Source: Daejeonella sp. (GTDB lineage: Bacteria; Bacteroidota; Bacteroidia; Sphingobacteriales; Sphingobacteriaceae). From it: 45,276 nt of DNA. The notes under the pieces are model-generated. The model worked only from the letters and a program-made list of their open reading frames with translations, was not told the origin of the DNA and did not search any database. The stretch is taken from positions 1-45,276 of the forward strand of contig NZ_JAUXXZ010000027.1 of NCBI RefSeq assembly GCF_030684675.1, in the 5' to 3' direction. A program made the position numbers and the translations under genes. How positions within the stretch are numbered: the first letter of the stretch is position 1; each line of letters opens with the position of its first letter. Shown one piece after another: positions 24,112 to 33,501 of this stretch.

Positions 24112-24999
24112 ATGAGTAAATTATTAGACCCGAAAGTCTTAATGGCTATAAAAGACCTGTCGCTGGCAGCAAAAACTGTAGTCGATGGGTTCATGACGGG
24201 GATTAATAAAAGTTCAATAAAAGGCCCCGGACTTGAATTCAGTCAGTACCGAAGCTATCAGCCGGGTGATGACCTACGTTGGCTCGACTGGAAAATGTAT
24301 GGACGTTCTGATCGTTATTATATACGGGAATCAGAGGTGGAAACCAGTATTTCGGTCAGGTTCCTGATCGATGCCAGCGGATCAATGAACCATGAAGACG
24401 GAGGGGTAAGAAAAATCGACTATGCCCGCTATCTTGCTGCTTCATTGGCATATCTTGCCAATTTGCAGGGAGATGCTATTGGCCTGTACGTTTTCAATGA
24501 GGATGGCTTATTTTCACTGGCTTCCCGTCAGGATTTTCAGCATCTGGCCCGACTGTTTCATCAGCTTGAAGGAATTAATGCAGGAGGAAAATTCACCAAA
24601 CCCATCCACTATAAAGACATTTATTCCGGTTCCAGAAAAAGGGAATTACTGGTCTTTATTACTGATTTGTACGAACAGAATGGAGAGATCTTCCATTTGC
24701 TCGACACTCTTTCGGCATTGAAAAACGAACTTATTGTTTTCCATCTTATGGGGAAAAATGAACTCGATCTGGATTACAAAGGTTACACTGCAGTTGAGGA
24801 TCTCGAAACCGGCGAGACAGTTAAAATTGATGCAAACACTTCAAAAAATACCTATCAGGAGAACCTGGAAAAACACCTTTCCGATTTAAGAATGAATTTG
24901 CTCGACAGGCAGATCAATTACAGACTGATCAGTATAGACCAGCCTTTGGATCAGACACTCCGTGATTTTTTAAATCAACGAAATAAATTAAGGTCCTAA
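24112..24999 (+). CDS. DUF58 / VWA-like protein, MoxR partner
   Basis: The protein is 295 residues from the ATG at 24112 (MSKLLDPKVL). The upstream ATG at 24082 is rejected because the intervening codons are tandem repeat. The DUF58 signature YRSYQPGDDLRWLDWKMYGRSDRYYIRE is followed by a VWA-like MIDAS motif, FLIDASGSMNHED. There is no signal peptide and it is probably cytoplasmic. It would serve as the target or adaptor of the MoxR ATPase encoded upstream. The following gene starts immediately after its stop codon. Confidence 0.94.
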   Translation: MSKLLDPKVLMAIKDLSLAAKTVVDGFMTGINKSSIKGPGLEFSQYRSYQPGDDLRWLDWKMYGRSDRYYIRESEVETSISVRFLIDASGSMNHEDGGVRKIDYARYLAASLAYLANLQGDAIGLYVFNEDGLFSLASRQDFQHLARLFHQLEGINAGGKFTKPIHYKDIYSGSRKRELLVFITDLYEQNGEIFHLLDTLSALKNELIVFHLMGKNELDLDYKGYTAVEDLETGETVKIDANTSKNTYQENLEKHLSDLRMNLLDRQINYRLISIDQPLDQTLRDFLNQRNKLRS

Positions 25000-26514
25000 A
25001 TGTTCCAGCTTCTTAACCCCATATGGCTTTTTGGAATCAGTGGAATAATCATTCCATTGCTGATCCATTTATGGAATGTTAAAAAGGGAAAAACACTAAA
25101 AATCGGCAGTGTGAGCCTGCTCGGAGAAAGTTCCAGGCAGAACGCCCGCAGTCTGCGCCTTCTGGATTTACTTCTTTTATTATTACGTTGCCTTCTGATA
25201 ATAATTGTTTCAATGTTACTGGCAGAACCTGTGTGGATTAGTTCAAATAGTCCGGCCCAGAAAGGAGGTTGGATTCTGATTGAAAAGGATAATTTTACAG
25301 AAACCTATTCCAATTTTCAAAAGGAAATAGACTCTCTGGATCAGGCGGGTTATGATCTCCATTTATTTGAAGTGGGGTTTAAAACTGAGGATCTTAATAA
25401 ACTTAAGGATTCCGAAATCATCAGAGACAGTACTGCCGCTCAGCTTTCCTACTGGTCGCTTCTCCAAATGCTGGATCAGGAAATCCCATCCGGCAAAGAG
25501 GCCTATATTTTCACAGCAAACCGGCTTAATCGCTTCAAAGGTGAGCGCCCTGAAATTGTCACCAAACTCGACTGGAAAACTTATACCCCTAAGGATTCCA
25601 GCGCCAAATGGATAGAAAATGTCTGGTTTACTAATGACTCAATTAGGGCAATTATAGCTCAAACTGAACCAAAAGGTCTAAGGAAGATTCCTGCAAATAT
25701 TGACCCATTAAATAGAAACACAGCATTTACCCTAGATATTCAGGATGGCATTACGAGTCTGAGCTTTAAAAATATTTCTGCCTCTGAGCAAAAGCCTGTG
25801 CGCGTCGACACTTCCACAATCCATATTGCCTTTTATACAGATAATTTCAAAAAGGATGCAGAATACCTGAATGCAGCAATCAGAGCAATTCAAAAATATA
25901 CTCAAAGAAAGATCGAATTAAGTCCGGTCAAATCGGGATTAATAAAAGGTGATCACAACATTGTATTCTGGCTTTCTGAAAAAATGCCGGCTGAATCTCA
26001 GATTAAAAAGCTCAAAGCAGGTTCATCCCTGTTTATTTATCAGAAAGGTAAAACTGAGGAAATAAACAGCCTGATCGTATTGCCGGAACATTCATTGCAA
26101 AAAGAAGAAATCAAGCTACGAAAAAGAGTACTCATAACTGAACGTTCAAAAAATAATTACGCAGTCTGGGAGGACGGATTCGGGCAGCCATTACTGGATC
26201 TGGAAATCACAAATAAGCTAAAACTTTACCATTTTTATTCCCGCTTCAACCCAGAATGGAATGGACTGGTTTGGGATGAAGATTTTGCAAAAATCCTGGT
26301 ACCACTAATAATTCCAAAACTCCAAAACTCGGTTTCTGATCCTTATGACAGCAGATCTATAGCTGAATCATGGATTATCCCGGCAAGGGCAGAAATTAAA
26401 TCGGGAACCGTAAAAAAAAATACTGAATCAGATCTGAAAGATGTATTCTGGATAAGCCTGATACTCCTTTTTCTTTGTGAACGCTGGCTATCATTCAGAA
26501 AAAATTTAAACTGA
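25000..26514 (+). CDS. BatA-domain membrane protein
   Basis: The protein has 504 residues. The N-terminal BatA/aerotolerance segment reads MFQLLNPIWLFGISGIIIPLLIHLW and LRLLDLLLLLLRCLLIIIVSMLLAEPVW, two membrane helices flanking a basic loop. A large extracytoplasmic region follows without an evident MIDAS, and there is a final helix near 483-498 (DVFWISLILLFLCERWL). It abuts the DUF58 gene with no gap. It is probably the membrane component of the MoxR system. The exact role of such proteins in Bacteroidota is not settled. Confidence 0.88.
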   Translation: MFQLLNPIWLFGISGIIIPLLIHLWNVKKGKTLKIGSVSLLGESSRQNARSLRLLDLLLLLLRCLLIIIVSMLLAEPVWISSNSPAQKGGWILIEKDNFTETYSNFQKEIDSLDQAGYDLHLFEVGFKTEDLNKLKDSEIIRDSTAAQLSYWSLLQMLDQEIPSGKEAYIFTANRLNRFKGERPEIVTKLDWKTYTPKDSSAKWIENVWFTNDSIRAIIAQTEPKGLRKIPANIDPLNRNTAFTLDIQDGITSLSFKNISASEQKPVRVDTSTIHIAFYTDNFKKDAEYLNAAIRAIQKYTQRKIELSPVKSGLIKGDHNIVFWLSEKMPAESQIKKLKAGSSLFIYQKGKTEEINSLIVLPEHSLQKEEIKLRKRVLITERSKNNYAVWEDGFGQPLLDLEITNKLKLYHFYSRFNPEWNGLVWDEDFAKILVPLIIPKLQNSVSDPYDSRSIAESWIIPARAEIKSGTVKKNTESDLKDVFWISLILLFLCERWLSFRKNLN

Positions 26515-26515
26515 G

Positions 26516-28639
26516 ATGGGGATTATGGCAGGGAAACGATATATCAGTAAAATCAGGAAGCTCTGGATCAGTTCATGGCTGCTTTCTTCGATTTTAATTG
26601 CCGCATCGATCGCTGTTCTGAACTTCTTCGTCTGGTCTGAATTTGCGCAGGTTTCTTTCTGGTGGATTCCGGGAATTTTTATTCCCCTGGCGACCGGATT
26701 GGTCATGAGATCAGGAATTTTGAATCTTAGCATGCATGAAGTTACCCGGCTGTTAAACCAAAGCTATCCTGAGCTTGAAGAAAGTTCGAATCTGTTTCTA
26801 AAAGCAGAAAATACCCTCAACATGCTTGAAAAACTTCAAATCAGGAAAATTGAACCCGAATTAAGTACTGTTAAAGCTCCTGCTTCAATCTATCGCCGCC
26901 TGAAGATCTCTACTTTGATCTTTTTCGCTTCCCTGATTATTTCATTGATATTAAGCAGGTTTGACCTGCTTAACAAAATCGATATCGCTCAGATAGCAGG
27001 AAAAAGCTCAGATCTGCCTGAACTAAAAGAGACCCTGCTCCCCGGCATCGAATCGCTCAGCCTGAAGATCAATCCACCGGCATACACCAAAATGTCATCT
27101 AGAATACAAAAACAATTTTCAGCAAAACTTGAAGAAGGCTCAGTACTTAGCTGGAAAATTGAGACTAACCAGCCGGTTAAAAGCCTGGAATTCATTTTCA
27201 ATGATAAGCAAAGCATAATTCTGCGTGCGCTGAACAAAGAAAGGACAAAATGGGCATTCAACAAAAGAATAGACAGCGCCGGATTTTACCAGCTGAAAAT
27301 GGATGGTAAACTTTCAGAACTCTACAAACTTGAAGTGATAAGGGATCAGCCTGCTGTGATCAGAATCATTAGTCCGGCACAATACAGCAGCATCGACATC
27401 GGTGAGCCGAAAAAGACTCTATTAAATGTGCAGATCAATGATGATTACGGGATTGAAGATGCATTTATTTCGGCAACCATAAGCCGTGGCAAAGGCGAAG
27501 GTGTACAGTTTAAAGATCAAAAAATCAGTCTTGCCGCGTCATTTGGTGGTGACCGGCAATATCAGTTTAAGAAAACGCTGGATCTTGTGTCCATGGGAAT
27601 GGCTCTAGGCGATGAATTATATTTTTTCATCAATGCAAAAGACAGCCGGAAGCAGGAAAGCCGTTCAGATGTTTACATCGTCACCATTCAGGATACGGCT
27701 CAATTGATGAGTATGGATGGTATGCTTTCTGGAGTAAATCTGGTTCCGGAATATTTCAGAAGCCAGCGACAGATCATTATTGATACTGAAAAACTGATCA
27801 AAGAAAGGTCACAAACCAGTGAAACAGAGTTTAAGAACCGTAGTAATAACCTGGGCATTGACCAAAAACTTTTGCGTATGCGTTATGGCAAATTTCTTGG
27901 TGAAGAAACAGATGAAGAGATTGGAGAAGAACATGAAGATCATGTGGAAAATGAAGCTGCTGATTTTGGCAATGCCGAAAAAATGCTGGACGGTTATGCT
28001 CACAAACATGATATTGCTGAGGATGCCACCTTCTTCGAACCTGAACTGAAAGCACAGCTTAAAGCAACTCTGGCTGAGATGTGGAGTGCTGAATTACGAT
28101 TGAGGACGTACAAAGTGGAAGAGGCGCTGCCTTTTGAATATAAAGCCCTTCGCCTGCTGAAAGATCTGCAGCAAAAATCAAGGGTTTACGTCGCCAAAAC
28201 AGCATTCAAGGCTCCTCAAATTAAGGCAGAAAAAAGGCTTAGCGGCGAACTAGACAAAATCACACAGCCTTTGGCTGAACGGAAATCAACAAAGGCAGAT
28301 GACCGGCAAAACTCAGTAAAAAGAGCTACCGCAGTGCTTGCACGTTTAAAAAATGGCGACAATCTGAGCGCTCAGGGAAGTAAAATCCTGAAGGATTCAG
28401 GAACTTTACTCGCCGAAAAAGCCTCTGCAGAACCGGCAGAATTTCTGAATGCATTGACCGCCTTAAGGAGAATCATGACTACCGATAGTAAAGCTAAGCT
28501 TGCAGATATTCTTAGTGTTGAAGCTGCTTATCAGAAAATGATCAGGGATGAGATGAAAGTACCACAGGCTAAGAGTACCGGATCGGGATCGGCACTTTCT
28601 AAGGAGTATTTCAATAACTTAATTCGGAACAGACCTTAA
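26516..28639 (+). CDS. DUF4175-like membrane protein of the MoxR cluster
   Basis: The protein has 707 residues; an ATG three codons in, at 26525, is equally plausible. Helices are predicted at about 18-38, 42-62 and 133-152. A long periplasmic part follows with beta-rich stretches (LSLKINPPAYTKM, VQINDDYGIEDAFISATISRG) and then helical, charged sequence (EEIGEEHEDHVENEAADFGNAEKML). The early NPPAYT and DDYGIEDA motifs are typical of DUF4175-type proteins that accompany BatA clusters. It begins one base after the BatA stop. Function is unknown; a scaffold or clamp for envelope substrates is a guess. Confidence 0.75.
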   Translation: MGIMAGKRYISKIRKLWISSWLLSSILIAASIAVLNFFVWSEFAQVSFWWIPGIFIPLATGLVMRSGILNLSMHEVTRLLNQSYPELEESSNLFLKAENTLNMLEKLQIRKIEPELSTVKAPASIYRRLKISTLIFFASLIISLILSRFDLLNKIDIAQIAGKSSDLPELKETLLPGIESLSLKINPPAYTKMSSRIQKQFSAKLEEGSVLSWKIETNQPVKSLEFIFNDKQSIILRALNKERTKWAFNKRIDSAGFYQLKMDGKLSELYKLEVIRDQPAVIRIISPAQYSSIDIGEPKKTLLNVQINDDYGIEDAFISATISRGKGEGVQFKDQKISLAASFGGDRQYQFKKTLDLVSMGMALGDELYFFINAKDSRKQESRSDVYIVTIQDTAQLMSMDGMLSGVNLVPEYFRSQRQIIIDTEKLIKERSQTSETEFKNRSNNLGIDQKLLRMRYGKFLGEETDEEIGEEHEDHVENEAADFGNAEKMLDGYAHKHDIAEDATFFEPELKAQLKATLAEMWSAELRLRTYKVEEALPFEYKALRLLKDLQQKSRVYVAKTAFKAPQIKAEKRLSGELDKITQPLAERKSTKADDRQNSVKRATAVLARLKNGDNLSAQGSKILKDSGTLLAEKASAEPAEFLNALTALRRIMTTDSKAKLADILSVEAAYQKMIRDEMKVPQAKSTGSGSALSKEYFNNLIRNRP

Positions 28640-28640
28640 T

Positions 28641-30437
28641 ATGGAGAACAGCTACATCATCATATCAACACTTGTTCTGCTTGGATTTCTTATATTGAAA
28701 GAGATCCGACGAAAGAATAAGGCTAACCTGATCTTCAGGGTTGCTGCTAGTTGTCTTGCTGTTATTGCCCTGATCTTTATCGCAATTCCCATTACTTACC
28801 AGAAGAAAGCAGAGCCAAAGGATGAAAATACCATTGTTTTAATCACTGAAGGATTTCAAAAAGATAGTCTTAATAAATTTAAAAATACACCAGTCTTCAC
28901 TACAAATCCTGCGGTAGCTAAGGGTAATAAATCTGTCAAACTGATACCGGATCTGGCGGGCTTTCTGGCTATGAATCAACAATTTTCTAAATTTCACGTT
29001 CTGGGCTATGGACTTGAGGCTCAGGAATTAGAAATGATACTGGATAAGAATCTGCTTTTCCACCCTTCTCCCCTGCCTTCAGGCTTGCAGTCTGTTCATT
29101 GGAACAACACTATCAAATCAGGAGAGCAGCTTGTGCTGAGCGGGAATTACCTGAACACCGATAGTAAACCGGTAAAACTGATACTAAAAGGTCTGGGAAC
29201 GAATTTAGATTCAGTGAGCATTCCTGCCAGCAAGTCGGACAATTTTCAGCTAAAAACCATTCCAAAACACCTGGATAAGGCTATTTATGCTTTGATCAGC
29301 ATTGCTGAAAAAGACACCATTCTGAATGAAAAAGTACCGGTATTCGTACAAGTTCAGGATCCATTGAAGATTCTCATTCTATCCTCCTCTCCTGATTTTG
29401 AAAATAAATTTTTGAAGAACTGGCTGTTTGAAAATCAATATTCTACCGCTGTACGCTCAGCAATCAGCAAAAATATATTCAGTACCGAATTTTTAAATAG
29501 TACAAGGATCAATCTGGATCACATTACGCCTTCTGTTCTTGAAAATTTCGATGTACTTATCAGTGATCCGGATGAATTATCGGCCCTGAGCTGGGCAGAG
29601 AATCAGGCCGTACAAAATCAGCTTAACAATGGAATGGGGCTCATCATGATTGCTGACAGTCTGAATAAAGGCAAGGGGTTTTTCAATAGAATTTTCGATG
29701 CCAGATCATTTGTTCGGGCAGATGAAAAAGCGATCAGTCTGAACTGGGATGATTACCATACAAAAAAAATGACACTGGGCTCTTCAGGCTCATTCAGAAT
29801 ACTTCCAAAAGATGGGAATCAGGCACTGGTAAAGGATGATAAAGCCAACATCATTGTAAGCAGTAAATTATTCGGAAGAGGCAAGATCCTGCTCAGCAGT
29901 ATTAATGATACCTATACCTGGATACTTGGGAATGATCTCAAATCCTACTCTTCCTACTGGTCAAAGCTTATCGGGGATATTGCGAGGATGAAAGAATTAA
30001 ATTCAGTTTGGTCATTAAAAGAGCCTTTACCGATGATTAATCAGGAAACATTAATCATGATTGAAACCGGTTCTGATTCTATTCCTGTTGCGAGCTCAGA
30101 TGGTGAACTGTTAAAATTCGCCCAGGATGCGGCTCTGGGATTCCAATGGACTGCCCCTTACTGGCCCCGGAAAACAGGCTGGCATTTACTTGAGACCGGC
30201 AAGTCTCCTGACTCAACTCAAAGCTGGTTCTATGTATTCAATAAAAATGACTGGGCATCCGTAAATGCAGTAGAAAAAATAAAAAATAATAGAAAATTCG
30301 CAGAAGAATCCTTTTCAGAAAACAATGAACAAAACAGTTTAGAAAGATATTACCGCGAGCCAGTCCCGCCAGTATATTTCTTCATATTATTTCTACTTTC
30401 TTGTACATATTTATGGCTTGAGGCAAAAAAGTTTTAA
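28641..30437 (+). CDS. Membrane protein, last gene of the MoxR cluster
   Basis: The protein has 598 residues. Two N-terminal helices (IIISTLVLLGFLIL and VAASCLAVIALIFIAIPI) and one at the C-terminus (PPVYFFILFLLSCTYLWLEA) frame a large extracytoplasmic region. The middle (about 245-345) has a glutamine-amidotransferase-like pattern (ILILSSSPDFENKFLKNWL and later LNNGMGLIMIADSLNKG), as is common in BatA-type proteins. No catalytic triad is evident. It starts one base after the preceding stop, so the five genes 23011-30437 form one tight operon. Family assignment is by context and layout. Confidence 0.7.
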   Translation: MENSYIIISTLVLLGFLILKEIRRKNKANLIFRVAASCLAVIALIFIAIPITYQKKAEPKDENTIVLITEGFQKDSLNKFKNTPVFTTNPAVAKGNKSVKLIPDLAGFLAMNQQFSKFHVLGYGLEAQELEMILDKNLLFHPSPLPSGLQSVHWNNTIKSGEQLVLSGNYLNTDSKPVKLILKGLGTNLDSVSIPASKSDNFQLKTIPKHLDKAIYALISIAEKDTILNEKVPVFVQVQDPLKILILSSSPDFENKFLKNWLFENQYSTAVRSAISKNIFSTEFLNSTRINLDHITPSVLENFDVLISDPDELSALSWAENQAVQNQLNNGMGLIMIADSLNKGKGFFNRIFDARSFVRADEKAISLNWDDYHTKKMTLGSSGSFRILPKDGNQALVKDDKANIIVSSKLFGRGKILLSSINDTYTWILGNDLKSYSSYWSKLIGDIARMKELNSVWSLKEPLPMINQETLIMIETGSDSIPVASSDGELLKFAQDAALGFQWTAPYWPRKTGWHLLETGKSPDSTQSWFYVFNKNDWASVNAVEKIKNNRKFAEESFSENNEQNSLERYYREPVPPVYFFILFLLSCTYLWLEAKKF

Positions 30438-30494
30438 CTTCAAAAAATTAAAAATCCCGAATCTGGTTCGGGGAAACTCTACTAACCAATTAAC

Positions 30495-30500
30495 AGGAGG
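30495..30500 (+). promoter_or_regulatory. Perfect Shine-Dalgarno (aggagg) before tldD copy 1
   Basis: aggagg lies 8 nt before the TTG start at 30509. Strong Shine-Dalgarno sites are otherwise rare in this window, so it helps decide the TTG start. Confidence 0.65.
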
Positions 30501-30508
30501 ACAACGTA

Positions 30509-32143
30509 TTGAAAAGAAGTGAATTTCTCTACCTGAGTGGAATGGGAGCCGGTGCATTCATGCTTCCCGGACTATCGCTCATGGGTAATCCAATTGATCC
30601 GGCGCAGGCTTTGGACGGCATGGATGTCAGAATTAAAAAAGCGTTAGCCGATGTGGCATTGAATGCTGCACGTTCAAAAGGTGCCAGCTATGCTGATATC
30701 CGTATTGGCCGGTATTTAAACCAGTTTGTTGCTACGCGCGAAAACCGGGTGCAGGGAGTGGCTAATACTGAGTCGTACGGAGTAGGAATCCGCGTTATTG
30801 CTGATGGCTGCTGGGGCTTTGCCTCATCAAACAATGTCGAAAAGGAAGATATTGCCAAACTCGCCGAAAGGGCTGTGGCTGTAGCAAAGGCAAACGCTAA
30901 AATTCAGGGAGAGCCTGTGAAACTTGCCCCTCAAAAGGGTTATGGTGAGGTTAGCTGGAAGTCTCCTATCGAGCGGAATGCTTTTGAAGTTCCGGTCAAG
31001 GAAAAAGTAGATCTGCTTCTTAGCGTCAATGCCATTGCGATGCAGGGCGGTGCCAGTTTTGTCAATTCGGTTATTTTAGCGGTAAATGAGCAAAAATATT
31101 TTGCCTCTACAGATGGTTCCTATATTGATCAGGATATCCACAGAATCTACCCGAACTTCACAGTGACCAAGATCGACCGCAGCAGTGGTAAATTCGATAC
31201 TATACGCTCATTAAGTACCCCGATGGGCATGGGTTATGAATATCTTGAACCTAAAGAAAGCAGTAAGGTCAGAGGAATTGTAACCCGATATAAAGATCGT
31301 TACGACATCCTTGAAGATGTGAAAGCAGCCACAGCAAATGTGGATGAAAAAATGAAGGCCAAATCGGTTGAACCTGGTAAATATGACATGGTTCTCGATC
31401 CATCCCACCTATGGCTAACCATACACGAATCTGTGGGTCATCCTACCGAGCTTGATCGTGTTCTTGGATATGAAGCCAATTATGCCGGAACCAGCTTTTT
31501 AAGCCTGGAAAGAATGAATTCCAAAAAATTCAACTTCGGAAATAAACTGGTCAATGTTGTAGCTGATAAGACACAAAAAGGTTCTCTCGGAGCTGTTGGC
31601 TATGATGACGAAGGTGTTGCATGTAAAAAATGGGATATTGTGAAAGATGGCATTTTGGTCAACTTCCAGGCTACCCGTGATCAGGCACATGTGATTGGGT
31701 TAAATGAATCACAAGGCTGCTCCTATGCCCAAAGCTGGCAGGATGTACAATTCCAAAGGATGCCGAATATTTCTTTACAACCCGGAAAAGCGAAACTGAG
31801 TGTAGACGACATGATCAAAAATGTAGAAAAGGGTGTTTACATCATCGGTGATGGATCTTTCTCTATTGATCAGCAGCGCTATAATTTCCAGTTCGGCGGA
31901 CAGATGTTCTACGAGATCAAAGAAGGTAAGATTGTTGGAATGCTTAAGGATGTGGCTTATCAGTCGAATACCCAGGAATTCTGGAATGCCTGCGGGGCAG
32001 TTTGCGATGAAAGTGACTACCGTTTGGGTGGGGCCTTCAATGATGGCAAGGGTCAGCCAAGCCAATCGAATGCAGTTTCACACGGTTGTTCAACCACACG
32101 ATTTAATGGAGTTAATGTTATAAACACAGCTAGAAAAATTTAA
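30509..32143 (+). CDS. TldD-family metalloprotease, copy 1, with Tat-like signal
   Basis: The protein has 544 residues with a TTG start supported by an aggagg site. The N-terminus MKRSEFLYLSGMGAGAFMLP resembles a twin-arginine signal, with KR in place of RR. The TldD catalytic motif HESVGH is at residues 306-311, and the late SHGCSTT (Cys527) fits the third metal ligand. TldD works as a heterodimer with TldE in cleaving modified peptides and unfolded proteins (E. coli TldD/E matures microcin B17). E. coli TldD is about 480 residues and cytoplasmic, so the signal and size are unusual. The tldE copy follows by 3 nt. The MoxR operon lies 71 nt upstream. Confidence 0.92.
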   Translation: MKRSEFLYLSGMGAGAFMLPGLSLMGNPIDPAQALDGMDVRIKKALADVALNAARSKGASYADIRIGRYLNQFVATRENRVQGVANTESYGVGIRVIADGCWGFASSNNVEKEDIAKLAERAVAVAKANAKIQGEPVKLAPQKGYGEVSWKSPIERNAFEVPVKEKVDLLLSVNAIAMQGGASFVNSVILAVNEQKYFASTDGSYIDQDIHRIYPNFTVTKIDRSSGKFDTIRSLSTPMGMGYEYLEPKESSKVRGIVTRYKDRYDILEDVKAATANVDEKMKAKSVEPGKYDMVLDPSHLWLTIHESVGHPTELDRVLGYEANYAGTSFLSLERMNSKKFNFGNKLVNVVADKTQKGSLGAVGYDDEGVACKKWDIVKDGILVNFQATRDQAHVIGLNESQGCSYAQSWQDVQFQRMPNISLQPGKAKLSVDDMIKNVEKGVYIIGDGSFSIDQQRYNFQFGGQMFYEIKEGKIVGMLKDVAYQSNTQEFWNACGAVCDESDYRLGGAFNDGKGQPSQSNAVSHGCSTTRFNGVNVINTARKI

Positions 32144-32146
32144 GAT

Positions 32147-33463
32147 ATGGGCATATTAAGTAAAGAAGAAGCTCAGGCAATTCTGAAAAAAGCATTGAGC
32201 TATTCTAAAGCAGATGAGTGTGAAGTTAGCCTGAACGGCAGCGAGGGCGGCAACATCCGCTATGCGCGCAATGCGGTTTCAACTGCAGGCGATATGAGTT
32301 CTATGGGACTGGCAATCAGTTCTACCTTCGGCAAAAAAACCGGTTCAGCAACGATCAATGAATTTGATGATGCCTCACTTGAGAAGGTTGTCAGAAGATC
32401 CGAAGAACTGGCCCAACTGGCACCGGCAAACCCGGAATACGTATCACTTGAAGGACCAAAAACCTTTGCCGAGTCCATCACTTTTAATCCGGCAACTGCT
32501 GCAGTCAATCCCGATATCAGGGCTGAGGCAGTTAGAAAAAGTCTGGAGGTAGCCAAAGCTGCAAATCTTGAAGCAGCCGGATTCCTGGAAAATACTACCA
32601 GCTTTCGGGCAATCATGAATTCGAAAGGACTTTACGCATATAATAAGGATACGGATGTCTCATTTTCTGTAACCACCAGAAATCAGGCAGGTACCGGCTC
32701 AGGATACGTAAGCAATAGTTTTAACGATATCTCAAAACTGGATACTCTGGCACTAACTAAAATTGCTGCAGGTAAGGCTAATGGCTCGGCAGGTGCAAGG
32801 GCCATAGAACCCGGAAAATATACAGTCATTCTGGAACCGCTTGCTGCCAGTGACATGCTTTCTAACCTGGTCAGGGGATTTGATGCACGTGGTGCCGAAG
32901 AAGGCAGAAGCTTTATGAGCAAAAAAGGCGGCGGAACCCGACTTGGAGAGCAATTATTCAATGAGCAGGTTAATATTTATTCAGACCCCTTTAATCCTGA
33001 ACTTCCGGGAGCAACCTGGAATGGTGATGGACTTCCCGTAGAGCGGACAAGCTGGGTTGAAAAAGGTGTAGTTAAGAACCTGAGTTATTCACGCTTCTGG
33101 GCACAAAAAAAGGGTGTAAAGGCGATTCCAGGTGCCGGTAGAATCATCATGGAAGGTGGAACCGCATCATTGGAAGACTTAATTAAAGGTACTGAAAAAG
33201 GAATTCTGGTAACCCGTTTCTGGTATATCAGAAGTGTAGATCCTCAAACTTTACTGTTAACAGGATTAACAAGGGACGGTACGTTCTATATTGAAAACGG
33301 GAAAATTATGTTCCCAATCAAAAACTTCAGATTCAATGAAAGTCCGATCATTATGCTGAATAATGTGGAGGCTCTTGGAAAAGCTGAACGAAATGGTAAC
33401 ATGATCGTTCCGCCAATGAAGATCAGGGACTTTACTTTCTCTTCCCTCTCTGATGCAGTATAA
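32147..33463 (+). CDS. TldE/PmbA-family protein, copy 1
   Basis: The protein has 438 residues with a PmbA/TldE fold: N-terminal ADECEVSLNGSEGGNIRYARN, the mid-region IEPGKYTVILEPLAASDML, and the end TLLLTGLTRDGTFYIENGKI. It lacks the HExxxH motif, as expected for the non-catalytic partner of TldD. There is no signal peptide; it starts MGILSKEEAQAILKKAL. It lies 3 nt after tldD copy 1. If the complex acts outside the cytoplasm, this partner would have to be carried through Tat by folded TldD, which is inference. Otherwise the TldD N-terminus is not cleaved. Confidence 0.92.
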   Translation: MGILSKEEAQAILKKALSYSKADECEVSLNGSEGGNIRYARNAVSTAGDMSSMGLAISSTFGKKTGSATINEFDDASLEKVVRRSEELAQLAPANPEYVSLEGPKTFAESITFNPATAAVNPDIRAEAVRKSLEVAKAANLEAAGFLENTTSFRAIMNSKGLYAYNKDTDVSFSVTTRNQAGTGSGYVSNSFNDISKLDTLALTKIAAGKANGSAGARAIEPGKYTVILEPLAASDMLSNLVRGFDARGAEEGRSFMSKKGGGTRLGEQLFNEQVNIYSDPFNPELPGATWNGDGLPVERTSWVEKGVVKNLSYSRFWAQKKGVKAIPGAGRIIMEGGTASLEDLIKGTEKGILVTRFWYIRSVDPQTLLLTGLTRDGTFYIENGKIMFPIKNFRFNESPIIMLNNVEALGKAERNGNMIVPPMKIRDFTFSSLSDAV

Positions 33464-33501
33464 TCATAACAATATTAACCATTGATTAAAAAATTATCGT
33501 T